64,000 nt of DNA from Burkholderia sp. 4M9327F10 (GTDB taxonomy: Bacteria; Pseudomonadota; Gammaproteobacteria; Burkholderiales; Burkholderiaceae), in assembly GCF_005503145.1 (NCBI RefSeq), contig NZ_SCNV01000009.1, positions 62,001 to 126,000 on the forward strand, in the 5' to 3' direction. Positions 8,920-17,848 of the stretch are shown here, one piece after another (position 1 is the first letter of the stretch; each line of letters begins with the position of its first letter). Position numbers and translations under genes: made by a program. The notes under the pieces are model-generated. The model saw only the letters and a list, made by a program, of their open reading frames with translations. It had not been told where the DNA came from and did not search any database.

Positions 8920-9246
8920 TCACGCCACTGCGCAAACCGCCAGCGACGTAACCGGGTAATCGACCTGGTGTCTCGCGATCCGCAAATGGCCCAGTTCTTC
9001 CCTGACGCGCAGATGCTCGGCATGCTGCGCATACGCTGCCAGCGACTCGTGCGAATCGAACTCCGAATACAGCACGACGTCGCACGCATAATCGACGCGG
9101 CTGACGTCCACACCGACCTCCATGCACAGCAGGCCGGGGATTTTCCCCATCAGCCCTTCAAACGCAGTCTTGAGGCGCAATGCCACGTCGGCTTTGTCCT
9201 CCGGCGTGTCGCCTTTCACATTCCACATCACGATGTGCTTGATCAT
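8920..9246 (-). CDS. Dabb (stress-responsive A/B barrel) domain protein
   Basis: 108 residues. It begins MIKHIVMWNVKGDTPEDKAD and has the central 'GkIPGLLCMEVGVDVSR' and FDSHESLAAYAQHAEHLRV, the standard Dabb pattern of a dimeric alpha/beta barrel. Homologues of this fold include olivetolic acid cyclase and small proteins next to aromatic-degradation genes. A role as an accessory or isomerase-like protein in the hydroxyquinol route is an inference. The start at 9246 is where the domain begins; an upstream in-frame extension is composed of the GC-rich repeat tract and is not convincing. Confidence 0.88.
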   Translation of the reverse strand: MIKHIVMWNVKGDTPEDKADVALRLKTAFEGLMGKIPGLLCMEVGVDVSRVDYACDVVLYSEFDSHESLAAYAQHAEHLRVREELGHLRIARHQVDYPVTSLAVCAVA

Positions 9247-9293
9247 CGGATCACTCTGGTCTTGAAGGTGAAAATACGCCTGGCCTGTGCGCC

Positions 9294-9316
9294 GGTTGCC
9301 GGTTGCCGGTTGCCGG
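9294..9316. repeat. Short tandem repeat, 7-bp unit
   Basis: GGTTGCC occurs three times in succession (9294-9314) followed by GG, in the 119-bp gap between the Dabb gene and the dioxygenase gene. CCGGCAC/CCGGCAT motifs continue to about 9365. It is probably a slipped-strand expansion in an untranslated spacer; no function is evident. Confidence 0.7.
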
Positions 9317-9365
9317 ACAAAGGGCATACCGGCTCTTGCCGGCACATGGCGGCACTAGCCGGCAC

Positions 9366-10250
9366 CTAGCGGCTGCGCGGACGTCCGGCATCCAGCCGGT
9401 TAAGAACAAACGTGAAATCGAGTGTGCTAAACGGGCTGTCCTGATCGCTTCCGTCGGGCGCCCTGCCCGATTCGTGGCGCTCCCAGTTGGCGATCAGCGA
9501 CGAGCGCACACCGAACACGGCGTCAGAGTCGAGATACTTGTCGCCGGACCTGAACACATGCGTAATAAGCCGCTCATAGCCCGGTGCGTCGATCATGAAA
9601 TGGAGGTGTGCGGGTCGCCACGGATGGCGGCCCAGCGCCGCGAGCATGCGCCCGACCGGCCCGTCGTGCGGGATCGGGTACGACTCCGCGGTGATCGAGC
9701 GGAAATGGAACGATCCATCCGCGAGACTGCGCAACGTGCCGCGTCCGTGGGCGCCCGCCGCCTCGGCGTACTGGACATCGTAGAAGCCATCCGAATCCGC
9801 CTGCCAGACGTCGATGCGTGCGTTCGCAATGACTTCGCCTTCCAGACCCGTGACTCTTCCGGTCACGAAGCACGGCTCGCCCTTCGCGCCATTGCCTACG
9901 TCGTCGCCGTTTTCATATTGCGGCGCGTCATCGACAAAGAACGGGCCAAACACAGTGGACTCGGTGCAGCCTCGCGGTTTGCGATTGTTCAGGGCGGTCA
10001 CCAGCATCGACAGCCCCAGGGTGTCCGAAAGGAGAATGAATTCCTGCCGCTTGTCGTCGGTGATGTGTCCGACGTCGGTCAGGAACTGGATCCCCTGGAA
10101 CCACTCTTCTTCGGACAATTGAACGTCGCGGGCGAACGCATGCAGATGCTGTACGACGCTGGTCATGATCTGCTTCAGGCGCGGATTCTGGGCCTCGGCG
10201 TGGCGGGCCAGCACGATCTGTGTGATCGTGTCCTCATCGACATTGCGCAT
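9366..10250 (-). CDS. Intradiol ring-cleavage dioxygenase, hydroxyquinol 1,2-dioxygenase type
   Basis: 294 residues. The four non-haem iron(III) ligands are visible: Y157 in ADSDGFYDVQ, Y191 in SYPIPHDGPVG, and H215/H217 in RPAHLHF. The N-terminal helical dimerisation domain (residues 1-100) and the WQADSDGFYDVQ sequence are typical of hydroxyquinol 1,2-dioxygenases, which cleave benzene-1,2,4-triol to maleylacetate. The partner maleylacetate reductase is in the same transcript. The start at 10250 is chosen because MRNVDEDTITQIV matches the family; a 30-residue upstream extension is not credible. It is the first gene of the operon, facing a divergent LysR gene. Confidence 0.93.
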   Translation of the reverse strand: MRNVDEDTITQIVLARHAEAQNPRLKQIMTSVVQHLHAFARDVQLSEEEWFQGIQFLTDVGHITDDKRQEFILLSDTLGLSMLVTALNNRKPRGCTESTVFGPFFVDDAPQYENGDDVGNGAKGEPCFVTGRVTGLEGEVIANARIDVWQADSDGFYDVQYAEAAGAHGRGTLRSLADGSFHFRSITAESYPIPHDGPVGRMLAALGRHPWRPAHLHFMIDAPGYERLITHVFRSGDKYLDSDAVFGVRSSLIANWERHESGRAPDGSDQDSPFSTLDFTFVLNRLDAGRPRSR

Positions 10251-10318
10251 AACGTCTCCAATGTGGGGCTGCTTTGGATCAAAATATAGTCGACCGATGG
10301 ATGGTGAAAAAGTCTCGT

Positions 10319-10351
10319 AGCGGGAAACACAATCCCTCACAGCGGGAAACA
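10319..10351. promoter_or_regulatory. Direct repeats in the divergent dioxygenase/LysR promoter
   Basis: The 11-mer AGCGGGAAACA occurs at 10319-10329 and again at 10341-10351, exactly 22 bp (about two helical turns) apart. Both lie between the dioxygenase start (10250) and the LysR start (10362). The position and phasing fit a regulator binding site that may control both promoters. The second copy overlaps the LysR ribosome-binding site, which would allow autorepression. Confidence 0.5.
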
Positions 10352-10361
10352 GGAGACATCA

Positions 10362-11318
10362 GTGGATAAATGGGTGGAAGTTCAGCTGTTCGTGCAGACA
10401 GCCGAACGGGGCAGCATTTCGAAAGCCGCGGAGGCATTGGGCCTTTCGACCTCAGCGGCCGGACGCCATCTGGCGAACCTCGAACAGCGGCTGGGAGCCC
10501 GGCTGGTCGAGCGCAACACAAGGCGGCTGTTTCTGACCGAGGTGGGCGACGAGTTTTACCGGCGCTGCCGCAACATTACGTTCGAAATGGAGGAAGCCGA
10601 GGCGCTCGTGAGCTCGGCGCTGCTAAGCCCGATGGGAACGTTGCGGATAACCGCCTCCGTTTCGTTTTGCTCGCAGATCATTGCCCCGCTGCTGCCGGAG
10701 TTCTCCGCACGTTATCCGAAGCTCAGTGTGGCCATGACGGCGGCCAACCGCTACTTCGATCTCATCGAGAGCGGCATCGACCTTGCCATCCGCACGCGCG
10801 AGCACGAAGCCGACTCCGGGCTCGTGATCCGCCGCATCGCCGAAACGCGCCGCATTCTTGCGGCCTCGCCCGAATATCTTGCCCGCCACGGAACGCCCAG
10901 GACACTCGACGAACTGGAAGGCCATCAGTTCCTGATTTATACGCTCGCCAACAATCCTTACGAACTGACGTTTTCGAAGGGCGACGATACCCGCACGGTC
11001 AAGATCAATGGCGTCCTGGAATCGAATGAAGGACAGGTGATCTGCAAGGCGGGACTCAGCGGCCTCGGCATCGTGATCCAACCCGTGTACATCATTCACG
11101 ACGACGTGATCGCCGGCCGGCTCGTGCCGATTGTCGACGACTGGGACTTGCCGAGACTGAAGATCAACCTGGCCTATCAAAACCGCAAGTACATCTCCTC
11201 CAAGGTGCGCGCCTTTGCGGATTTCCTGATCGAGCATTTCGGCTCGATGGAATATGAACGCAGGTGGACCCAACGGTGGCCGCAAACCAAGGGGGAGAAG
11301 GCCGCGAATCGCTCGTGA
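10362..11318 (+). CDS. LysR-family transcriptional regulator
   Basis: 318 residues with a GTG start. An N-terminal winged HTH (FVQTAERGSISKAAEALGLS, then GRHLANLEQRLGARL) is followed by a substrate-binding domain starting near GTLRITASVSFCSQI. The sequence TRRLFLTEVGDEFYRRC is usual for this CrgA/DsdC-like branch. The start is preceded by AGGAG at 10351-10355. It diverges from the hydroxyquinol operon and most likely responds to a pathway intermediate, by the family rule that LysR genes regulate the divergent neighbour. Confidence 0.93.
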   Translation: MDKWVEVQLFVQTAERGSISKAAEALGLSTSAAGRHLANLEQRLGARLVERNTRRLFLTEVGDEFYRRCRNITFEMEEAEALVSSALLSPMGTLRITASVSFCSQIIAPLLPEFSARYPKLSVAMTAANRYFDLIESGIDLAIRTREHEADSGLVIRRIAETRRILAASPEYLARHGTPRTLDELEGHQFLIYTLANNPYELTFSKGDDTRTVKINGVLESNEGQVICKAGLSGLGIVIQPVYIIHDDVIAGRLVPIVDDWDLPRLKINLAYQNRKYISSKVRAFADFLIEHFGSMEYERRWTQRWPQTKGEKAANRS

Positions 11319-11457
11319 GGCAGGCGAAAACTCCGTTCGTGCCGTACTGCCGGGGCAAGCCCGTCTGGTAACATGCCAATGCAGGCGGCGCGGCAATCGA
11401 ATCGGCACTCACCGGCCGCCGCCTGAACCGGATCATCGCCAGCCGCTCACTCACGAC

Positions 11458-12534
11458 ATGTCAAAGCCCTCCACCGCGCGCGGTAACGGCCGCATCACCA
11501 TTCGCGACGTCGCACTGCACGCCGCGGTGAATCCCTCGACGGTTTCGCGTGCCTTGAACCCGTCCACCCGGCATCTGATCGGCGACGAAGTGGTGCGTCG
11601 TGTGATGGCCTCCGCCAAGGCACTGGGGTATCGGCAGAACAAACTCGCTGCTGCGCTGCGCGGCGGCCAGTCCCACGTGATCGGCGTGTGCCTGCCGGAT
11701 ATCGAGAATCCGGTGTTTCCACCGATCGTTCGCGGTATCGAAGAGCAGATGAGCGCCGAGGGATACGGCGTATTGATCGCAAACGTGGCGGGCACGGCCA
11801 AGGAGCAGGAAAAATTGCTCGAGCAGATGCTCGAACGCCGCGTCGACGGGCTGATCCTCGCTACTGCGGTGCGCAACGACCCGCTCGTACGCCGCACACT
11901 CCTGCAACGCACGCCGGTGGTTCTGGTCAATCGTGCGCTGGAAGCAGGTCAGGTTCCGGAAGTAGTGAACGACGATCTGCTCTCGCTTCAGCTCGCGGTC
12001 GATCACCTCGTCTCCCTCGGACACAAGCAGATTGCCCATCTGGCAGGACCGTCCAGGCTCGCCACCGGGCACGCACGCATTGTCGGCTTTGAAATCGCCA
12101 TGAAGCAGCACGGGCTCGATCCGGCCGTGATCGTCGAGGCGAGCGAATTTACGCGGGAAGCCGGCAGGCAGGCATGCGAAACCCTGCTGCGCGAGCACAG
12201 GGGCATTACGGCCATCGTCGCCGGCAACGACCTGATTGCGCTAGGCTGCTACGACACCTTCGCGGAAGCGGCCATACGGTGCCCCGCCGACATCTCGCTG
12301 GTCGGCCATAACGACATGCCGCTGTTCGACATGCTGAGCCCGCCGCTCACCACAATCCGTATCCAGCATCGCGAAATGGGACGGCACGCGGCGCGCCTGC
12401 TGCTCAACATGATCAACGCGCCGGATTCGCCCCCGTTGCGCATCACCCTACCCCCGCAGTTGATCCTGCGCGGGTCGACGGACGTGCCGCGCAAGGTCAG
12501 GCCCGGCGCCCAGCACCGCACAACGCAGCGCTAG
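11458..12534 (+). CDS. LacI-family transcriptional regulator
   Basis: 358 residues. The N-terminal LacI HTH reads ITIRDVALHAAVNPSTVSRAL with the hinge region AKALGYRQNKLAAALRGG. A periplasmic-binding-protein-like sensor follows (VIGVCLPDIENPVFPPIVRG; C-terminal DISLVGHNDMPLFDMLSPPLTT). The start at 11458 gives a normal N terminus; an open upstream frame is non-family. It could control the ABC importer operon, or the palindromic sites noted near 14.9, 15.1, 19.2 and 19.3 kb, which have the LacI-type centre. Both links are inference. Confidence 0.93.
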   Translation: MSKPSTARGNGRITIRDVALHAAVNPSTVSRALNPSTRHLIGDEVVRRVMASAKALGYRQNKLAAALRGGQSHVIGVCLPDIENPVFPPIVRGIEEQMSAEGYGVLIANVAGTAKEQEKLLEQMLERRVDGLILATAVRNDPLVRRTLLQRTPVVLVNRALEAGQVPEVVNDDLLSLQLAVDHLVSLGHKQIAHLAGPSRLATGHARIVGFEIAMKQHGLDPAVIVEASEFTREAGRQACETLLREHRGITAIVAGNDLIALGCYDTFAEAAIRCPADISLVGHNDMPLFDMLSPPLTTIRIQHREMGRHAARLLLNMINAPDSPPLRITLPPQLILRGSTDVPRKVRPGAQHRTTQR

Positions 12535-12734
12535 CGTTTGAGCGTCGCCCAAAACCCTGTTGCAAGGTCTGTGCGCGCCCAGCGCGGCATCAGACTCTTG
12601 CCCGGTTGAACAAGTATCCCTTGCCCTGCTCAGTATTTATCCTGGCGCCTGCGCTCAGTAGACTGCGCCCTTCAGCCTTGTGACTGCACAAGCTTCTGAT
12701 GGGACTTTCTAAATACAAAGGTAGGGCTTGCGCC

Positions 12735-13025
12735 ATGAAGTCAATCATCCACGCCGCCACCGTAGCGGCGCTGTTCTGTGCTCCGGTGTTCGCGCTTGCG
12801 CAGACAGATGCGCCCGTTACGCGGGCAGAAGTCAAAGGCGAACTGACGCAACTCGAGCAGGCCGGCTACTCACCGAGCAATGACGAGACGGACTACCCGG
12901 CGAATCTCCAGGCAGGCCAGAGCGTCAATGCCGGCGGATACGGCGGCAGTCTGCCCCATTCCACTGAAACCGGCGCGCGCTTGCCTCTGCCGGGCGACCG
13001 CAACTCGATCTACTTCGGCGACTAA
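12735..13025 (+). CDS. Small exported DUF4148-type protein
   Basis: 96 residues with a signal peptide (MKSIIHAATVAALFCAPVFALAQ). The following VTRAEVKGELTQLEQAGYSPS is the DUF4148 pattern common in Burkholderia periplasmic proteins. The function of this family is unknown. The start at 12735 follows GGTAGGGCTTGCGCC. It is monocistronic and converges on the BON gene. Confidence 0.85.
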   Translation: MKSIIHAATVAALFCAPVFALAQTDAPVTRAEVKGELTQLEQAGYSPSNDETDYPANLQAGQSVNAGGYGGSLPHSTETGARLPLPGDRNSIYFGD

Positions 13026-13055
13026 GCCCTGTTCCTTCGCGCCGTTAAAGAAGGC

Positions 13056-13080
13056 GGGCGCCCCCGGCCTGGCGGCGCCC
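13056..13080. terminator. GC-rich hairpin between convergent genes
   Basis: GGGCGCC (13056-13062) pairs with GGCGCCC (13074-13080) across an 11-nt loop. It lies between the DUF4148 stop and the end of the convergent BON gene. No clear U tract follows on either side, so it is a weak or bidirectional terminator candidate. Confidence 0.4.
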
Positions 13081-13120
13081 AGGTCTGCTCACGCTTCGCG
13101 GGCAGCGAGGCCTGCCGTGC

Positions 13121-13501
13121 TCACGGCCCGATCTCGCCCACCTCGAGGCGGCTGGTAACGCTCGTGACCCCTGGCACCGCCTTCGCGTGCTGGACAGCAA
13201 CGTCCACCTGAGCCGCTTGCGGAACCGAACCCGCCAGCGTCACGCTGCCGTCGTTGGCAACGATTGCGATACGCGTCGCGTCAAGCCCTTTCACATGCTC
13301 AATGGCCTTGCGCACTGCACGCGCGAGCTTGCGGTCTGCAGCCTTCATGGCCTTGCGGCTCGAGGGCGGCGCGCTGGCCGGCGCCGCTGACGGCGACGCT
13401 GCTGCGGCAGCCCCGCTCGACGCATCATTCTGGGCATAGGCAGATGGGTTAAGCGCCGCAACCGTCACGACCGCTGCCAGCAATAACACTTTCTGATTCA
13501 T
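13121..13501 (-). CDS. Exported BON-domain protein
   Basis: 126 residues with a signal peptide (MNQKVLLLAAVVTVAALNPSAYA), then an Ala/Ser/Pro-rich linker to about residue 48. One BON domain follows: RAVRKAIEHVKGLDATRIAI, then DGSVTLAGSVPQAAQVDVAV and VPGVTSVTSRLEV. BON domains bind membrane lipid or peptidoglycan and occur in OsmY-like envelope-stress proteins. It follows the porin gene in the same direction (44 nt) and may be cotranscribed. Confidence 0.9.
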   Translation of the reverse strand: MNQKVLLLAAVVTVAALNPSAYAQNDASSGAAAAASPSAAPASAPPSSRKAMKAADRKLARAVRKAIEHVKGLDATRIAIVANDGSVTLAGSVPQAAQVDVAVQHAKAVPGVTSVTSRLEVGEIGP

Positions 13502-13545
13502 CGTTTTCTCCGTTTCATAGCTTGTGGGTTGGTTCGCGGCGTCGC

Positions 13546-14775
13546 TTAGAAGCGGTGTGCAATACCCAACGTATCGACGACCTGCTGCTTCGACGCGGAC
13601 GGCGTCAATCCATTGATCGAGGCGACCGCGGGCTGGTTAAACGAATCGACCCCGGCTGCGCGTTGCCAGGCGGCGACCATGTAGAGATCGGTTCGCTTCG
13701 ACAGGGCGTAGTGGACACCCGCGTTGACCTGGTTGTAGTGCGCCCGGTTGCCTACAGGCCCGCTTCCCTCCGTATAGGAATACGAGGCGCCCAGCGACAG
13801 CGGCGCGCTCACCTGGTACGACACATTGGCTTCAGCTACGTTGAACATTGCGCTGCCCGTGTAGCCTAGCGGGTCGGGTCCCGCATTCGAGCCAAGCCCG
13901 ACGAAGCGTGTGTTTGTGTAGACGACACCCACGGTCGCCCGCGCAAACGTATACGATGCGCCGCCGCCAAAGATCTGCTCACGGTGCGCCGAGGCGTATC
14001 CGGCCATGACCGGATTTTTCTCAGGTGTCGTCGCTGAACCGAGCGTGCCAATGTTGTTGGTCGTTGCGCCGCCTGCGTTCGGCTGCGACCCCCACATCGA
14101 CAGGTTGGGGTCGAAGGCATTCAGATAACCGATGGCAATGCGCAGGGGTCCGCCGGTATACCCCGCTCCGAACGTCACGATCTGGCTGCGCGATACATCG
14201 CCCGCCACGCCGCCAAACGAGTACAGCACATTCGCCGACAAGCCGTTCCATGTCGGGGTCGCGTATTTGACCGCATTGTTTTGCCGGTTCGTCAGCCCGA
14301 GGTTGTCTATGTCGTCGGGTTGAGCCGTGATATAGCCGCCCCACTGCACAATCGACGTCAACGGCGACACGTAGTCGATCATCGACGAGTATTGCCGGCC
14401 CAACGTAACGGTTCCCAACCCGCTGTTCGAGAGACCGACATAGGCCTGACGCCCGAAAAGCAGGCCGCCTTGCCCGAGGGCGCCGGTGTTCGCCGCGAAT
14501 CCGTTTTCCAGCACAAACAAGGCGCTGGAGCCGCCGCCGAGATCCTCATTCCCCTTGAAACCCACCCGGCTTCCCGCGTATGCCGTCGTGGAGGCGTCGA
14601 TCATCGCGTATTGTTGCGCGCCTCGCAGCCCCCCTGCGGATCGTCCGACCTGCGCGTTGTTGACAAACACCAGCGCCGGGTCGACCACGCCGTATAGCGT
14701 GACACTGCTCTGCGCCGAGGCCACCGACGAAATGCCAACACTCGCCAGCAGTAGCGTGATTCTCGTCTTTTTCAT
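13546..14775 (-). CDS. Gram-negative porin (Burkholderia OmpC/Porin_4 family)
   Basis: 409 residues with a signal peptide (MKKTRITLLLASVGISSVASA). The mature start is QSSVTLYGVVDPALVFVNN. The repeated beta-strand pattern includes SRVGFKGNEDLGGGSSALF, GRQAYVGLSNSGLGTVTLGR and a C-terminal LGIAHRF ending in Phe, the outer-membrane assembly signal. It forms a trimeric diffusion channel. Its promoter region holds a LacI-type palindrome (14902-14919), shared with the divergent carrier gene, so the two may be induced together. Confidence 0.95.
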   Translation of the reverse strand: MKKTRITLLLASVGISSVASAQSSVTLYGVVDPALVFVNNAQVGRSAGGLRGAQQYAMIDASTTAYAGSRVGFKGNEDLGGGSSALFVLENGFAANTGALGQGGLLFGRQAYVGLSNSGLGTVTLGRQYSSMIDYVSPLTSIVQWGGYITAQPDDIDNLGLTNRQNNAVKYATPTWNGLSANVLYSFGGVAGDVSRSQIVTFGAGYTGGPLRIAIGYLNAFDPNLSMWGSQPNAGGATTNNIGTLGSATTPEKNPVMAGYASAHREQIFGGGASYTFARATVGVVYTNTRFVGLGSNAGPDPLGYTGSAMFNVAEANVSYQVSAPLSLGASYSYTEGSGPVGNRAHYNQVNAGVHYALSKRTDLYMVAAWQRAAGVDSFNQPAVASINGLTPSASKQQVVDTLGIAHRF

Positions 14776-14901
14776 CGCTCGTCTCCATAAATAGTACTAC
14801 TTATTAGTTTATTGACTATCCGATCACTTGATGCCGCGTGGTGGAACACACATCTCAGGTGCAGATTACCGGTCGCCACCTGCGCGGGAATGACACCTAT
14901 T

Positions 14902-14919
14902 TATGCATTCGATTGCATA
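14902..14919. promoter_or_regulatory. LacI-type operator candidate 1
   Basis: TATGCA-TTCGAT-TGCATA is a perfect 6-bp inverted repeat around a 6-bp centre, in the 413-bp divergent gap between the porin and the DctA-type carrier. A near-identical site lies about 208 bp away (15110-15127), and relatives are at 19186 and 19301. Confidence 0.55.
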
Positions 14920-15109
14920 CTATTGTCTAAAAATGACGCTGTCAAACGCATCAGCGATGATGCTGCACAGAAAGCAGGAAATCGAACAACATGACTCCAC
15001 TAACTGTTTTTGCGCCAAATACTGCCTCAAATCCGTTTCACGGCGCCTGATTCAGGGTTTTCCATGCTTACCCGATGCAGTTTTGCGTGCGAGTATTTTC
15101 CGCACTTTT

Positions 15110-15127
15110 TATGCATTCGTTTGCATT
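15110..15127. promoter_or_regulatory. LacI-type operator candidate 2
   Basis: TATGCA-TTCGTT-TGCATT matches the site at 14902-14919 in 16 of 18 positions. It is followed within 3 bp by another TTTGCATT half-site (15130-15136 region). It ends about 60 bp before the carrier start, a typical repressor position. Two sites about 208 bp apart would allow looping. Confidence 0.55.
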
Positions 15128-15188
15128 AATTTGCATTGATCGAATCGAAAACTGACCCGATTTGATCGCCGACAAACCGGAGGAAAGA

Positions 15189-16490
15189 TTGACCCGCTCG
15201 ACTGAAGCACTACGGCGCCGGTGGTATCAAGGGCGCACACTCTGGATCGGATTGGCTGTGATACTTGGCATTGCCGCGGGGCACTTCTTCCCGTCCCTTG
15301 GAACGGCTCTCAAGCCGCTCGCCGATATCTTCGTGAGCCTGATCAGGATGGTGATCGGGCCTATTGTGTTCCTCACCATCGTCACCGGCATTTCCAGTGC
15401 AGGAGACCTGAAAAGGGCCGGGCGTATTGGCGTTTCCGCGCTGGCTTATTTTGAAGTGCTCACCACGTTCGCGCTGGCATTGGGTCTGTTTGTTGCAAAC
15501 GTGCTCAGACCTGGCGACGGAGTAGCCGTACCGGGCGCTGCCCTTTCCGCCCACGCCACCGCCGCTGCCGCGGGGAGCGACTCCCCCGGCGCCTCCGTCG
15601 TGAAAGCGCTCGTCGATATTTTTCCCGACAACGCGATGAAGGCGTTTGCCAACGGAAACCTGCTGCAGATCATCGTTTTCTCGATTCTCTTCGGCTGCGC
15701 CCTGTCGATGATGCGAGACCGCGGCAAGCCAATCGAAGATTTCTTCGAACGCCTCAGCGGCGTGATGTTCAATATTGTCAGAATCATCATGGTCTACGCG
15801 CCCATTGCCGCGTTTGCGGCGATGGCTTTCAGCATCGGCAAGTACGGACTCGGGTCGCTGGTCGCGCTGGGCAAACTCGTCGGCTACGTCTACGGCACCA
15901 TGGGAGTCTTCGTTTTCGTTGTGCTCGGCGCCATTACGCGTCTTACCGGCCTGAGCCTCTGGAGGCTGTTGCGCTACTTCAAGGAGGAAATCATGCTGAC
16001 CATCGGCACGTCGTCCAGCGAAACGGCGTTGCCCGCGGCCATGGCGAAGCTGGAGCTTCTCGGCTGTTCAAAACGCGTGGTCGGACTGGTGATGCCGACA
16101 GGGTATTCGTTCAATCAGGACGGATCTTCCATCTACCTTTCGATGTGCGTGGTTTTCATCGCACAGGTGTATGGCGTTCATTTCAGCCTGTCACAGCAGA
16201 TCGGCATTCTGGTGCTTCTGATGCTGACTTCGAAAGGGGTTGCCGGCGTCACGGGCAGCGCCTTCGTCGTCCTGTCGGCCACCATTACCGCTACGCACAT
16301 CGTGCCCGTTGAAGGCATCGCACTACTGCTTGCGGTAGAACGCTTCATGTCCATGGGACGCGCCACGTTGACGCTGATCGGCAATATCGTCGCCACCGTC
16401 GTGATCGGCAAATCGGTGCGCGAGTTTAACGCCGCCACCGCGCTGGAATGCTACCGCACACACTTCGACGATTCCACCGTGAGAATCTGA
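15189..16490 (+). CDS. C4-dicarboxylate/cation symporter (DctA/DAACS family)
   Basis: 433 residues and about eight membrane helices. The DAACS family marks are GTSSSETALPAAMAKLELLG (serine-rich hairpin), MPTGYSFNQDGSSIYLSMCV (NxDG motif region) and TSKGVAGVTGSAFVVLSATI. It should take up C4-dicarboxylates with Na+ or H+. The start chosen is a TTG at 15189, because GGAGGA lies 7 nt before it; an in-frame TTG at 15162 lacks such a site. Convergent with the porin gene at 16584. Confidence 0.93.
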   Translation: MTRSTEALRRRWYQGRTLWIGLAVILGIAAGHFFPSLGTALKPLADIFVSLIRMVIGPIVFLTIVTGISSAGDLKRAGRIGVSALAYFEVLTTFALALGLFVANVLRPGDGVAVPGAALSAHATAAAAGSDSPGASVVKALVDIFPDNAMKAFANGNLLQIIVFSILFGCALSMMRDRGKPIEDFFERLSGVMFNIVRIIMVYAPIAAFAAMAFSIGKYGLGSLVALGKLVGYVYGTMGVFVFVVLGAITRLTGLSLWRLLRYFKEEIMLTIGTSSSETALPAAMAKLELLGCSKRVVGLVMPTGYSFNQDGSSIYLSMCVVFIAQVYGVHFSLSQQIGILVLLMLTSKGVAGVTGSAFVVLSATITATHIVPVEGIALLLAVERFMSMGRATLTLIGNIVATVVIGKSVREFNAATALECYRTHFDDSTVRI

Positions 16491-16583
16491 GCCGCGCATG
16501 CAGTCGCGTGACCGCGGCTAACCTTGCGGTTAACCTCACCGTTAGCCCCGCAGTTAACCCATTACCGCTGTCACTCGCAAATG

Positions 16584-17678
16584 CTAGAACGAGGTCAAAA
16601 TGCCAATCCGGGAGAGCAACTGGTTCTTGCTGCTCGACTCGCTATCCGCGGCAGGCAGACCGTTAATCCACGCGCCCGCCGAATCGCTATTGCTGCGCTG
16701 ATAGATCGCTTCCGCATAGAGCTTGGTTCGACGCGACAACGCGTACGAAACAGTGGCCGCAAACTGGTTTGCGGCCGTATCCCCCACGGCCTGGTTGCCT
16801 TTAATATACGTGTAGTCCAGTGCGCCCGACCACGGCCCAGACAAGGTGCCGCTTGCGCCCGCCTTGTAGACGTTCACCGCACCGCCCGTGAGGGTGTTCT
16901 GGGTGCGGGTGAAAAGCATCGTCCCGAGCACCCTGGAAAACTGATAGCGCACGCCGGCACCCCACGTGCGCACCCCTTCGTGCCCGTCGTCCAGTTCGGG
17001 ATATTTGACATCGACGTACGCCAGCCCCAAAGCGAATGGACCCGCATGGTAATTCGCGCCAAAGCTCATCGTCGCGTCCTGCGAAATGGCGCCGGCTACG
17101 TTTCCAAAACCATAGAGGCCGCCCGCCGAAAATCCCGCAAACTCCGGGCTTTGATATTTGACCGAATTCGAAACGCGCTCCGTACCCCCCATGCGATCGA
17201 AGTCGAAAGCGCCCGTTGGGTTTTCCGGAATGGCCAGTCTGGCAAACGGGCCCTGTCTGAAGTCATACAGGCCACCGTATGAAAACGCATCGTCGAATCC
17301 CCGGGCAGACAGTGAGTCCGTCATGAAATCGTACTGGGTTCCGAGCGTCAACGTTCCATACTGCCCGCTGGACAGGCCAACCAGCGCCGTCCTGTTGAAC
17401 AGTTCGTTCGAAGCGGGAACCGTTGTGCCGTCACCCACATTGAACTGGGAAGTCAACTCGAAGATCGCGCGGGTGTCGGCACCCAGATCCTCCTGGCCAC
17501 GGATGGAAAAAGTGCTGGGTGCGGCGATACCGCTATCGAAGAATGCCGTCGAACTGCCATGCTCGTTGCTGACGTAGGTCACACCGGCGTCGATTCTGCC
17601 GCTGAACTCAACGCCACCGTCCGCCCAGGCCAGGCTGCTCATCCCACAGAGAATTGCGGTTGCACACACTCGATACAT
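16584..17678 (-). CDS. Gram-negative porin (second copy, diverged)
   Basis: 364 residues with a signal peptide (MYRVCATAILCGMSSLAWA). The mature start is DGGVEFSGRIDAGVTYVSN, followed by FSIRGQEDLGADTRAIFELT, RTALVGLSSGQYGTLTLGTQ and a terminal Phe (RIGILTSF). It is shorter than, and clearly different from, the porin at 13546-14775. The start at 17678 begins the signal peptide; the upstream open extension is not family-like. A 7-bp-arm palindrome lies 47 bp upstream. Confidence 0.94.
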   Translation of the reverse strand: MYRVCATAILCGMSSLAWADGGVEFSGRIDAGVTYVSNEHGSSTAFFDSGIAAPSTFSIRGQEDLGADTRAIFELTSQFNVGDGTTVPASNELFNRTALVGLSSGQYGTLTLGTQYDFMTDSLSARGFDDAFSYGGLYDFRQGPFARLAIPENPTGAFDFDRMGGTERVSNSVKYQSPEFAGFSAGGLYGFGNVAGAISQDATMSFGANYHAGPFALGLAYVDVKYPELDDGHEGVRTWGAGVRYQFSRVLGTMLFTRTQNTLTGGAVNVYKAGASGTLSGPWSGALDYTYIKGNQAVGDTAANQFAATVSYALSRRTKLYAEAIYQRSNSDSAGAWINGLPAADSESSSKNQLLSRIGILTSF

Positions 17679-17724
17679 TTTCCGGCCTTCCGATAGATTC
17701 GGGTTACAGAAAACCTCAGTGTGA

Positions 17725-17740
17725 TCGAACCTTGGTTCGA
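17725..17740. promoter_or_regulatory. Palindromic operator candidate upstream of porin 2
   Basis: TCGAACC-TT-GGTTCGA is a perfect 7-bp inverted repeat with a 2-bp centre, about 47 bp before the porin start on the minus strand. It lies in the 170-bp gap after the AraC-type gene. No match to a named operator is claimed. Confidence 0.45.
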
Positions 17741-17848
17741 CGCTTCGAGGCACTTAAGGGTGCGACTATAGGTTTCATCGAAGACCACAGTGCGACAACC
17801 GCTTTCGAATTTCGGTCAAATCGCGAGAACCCGTTGCCTCGCTCGCCC

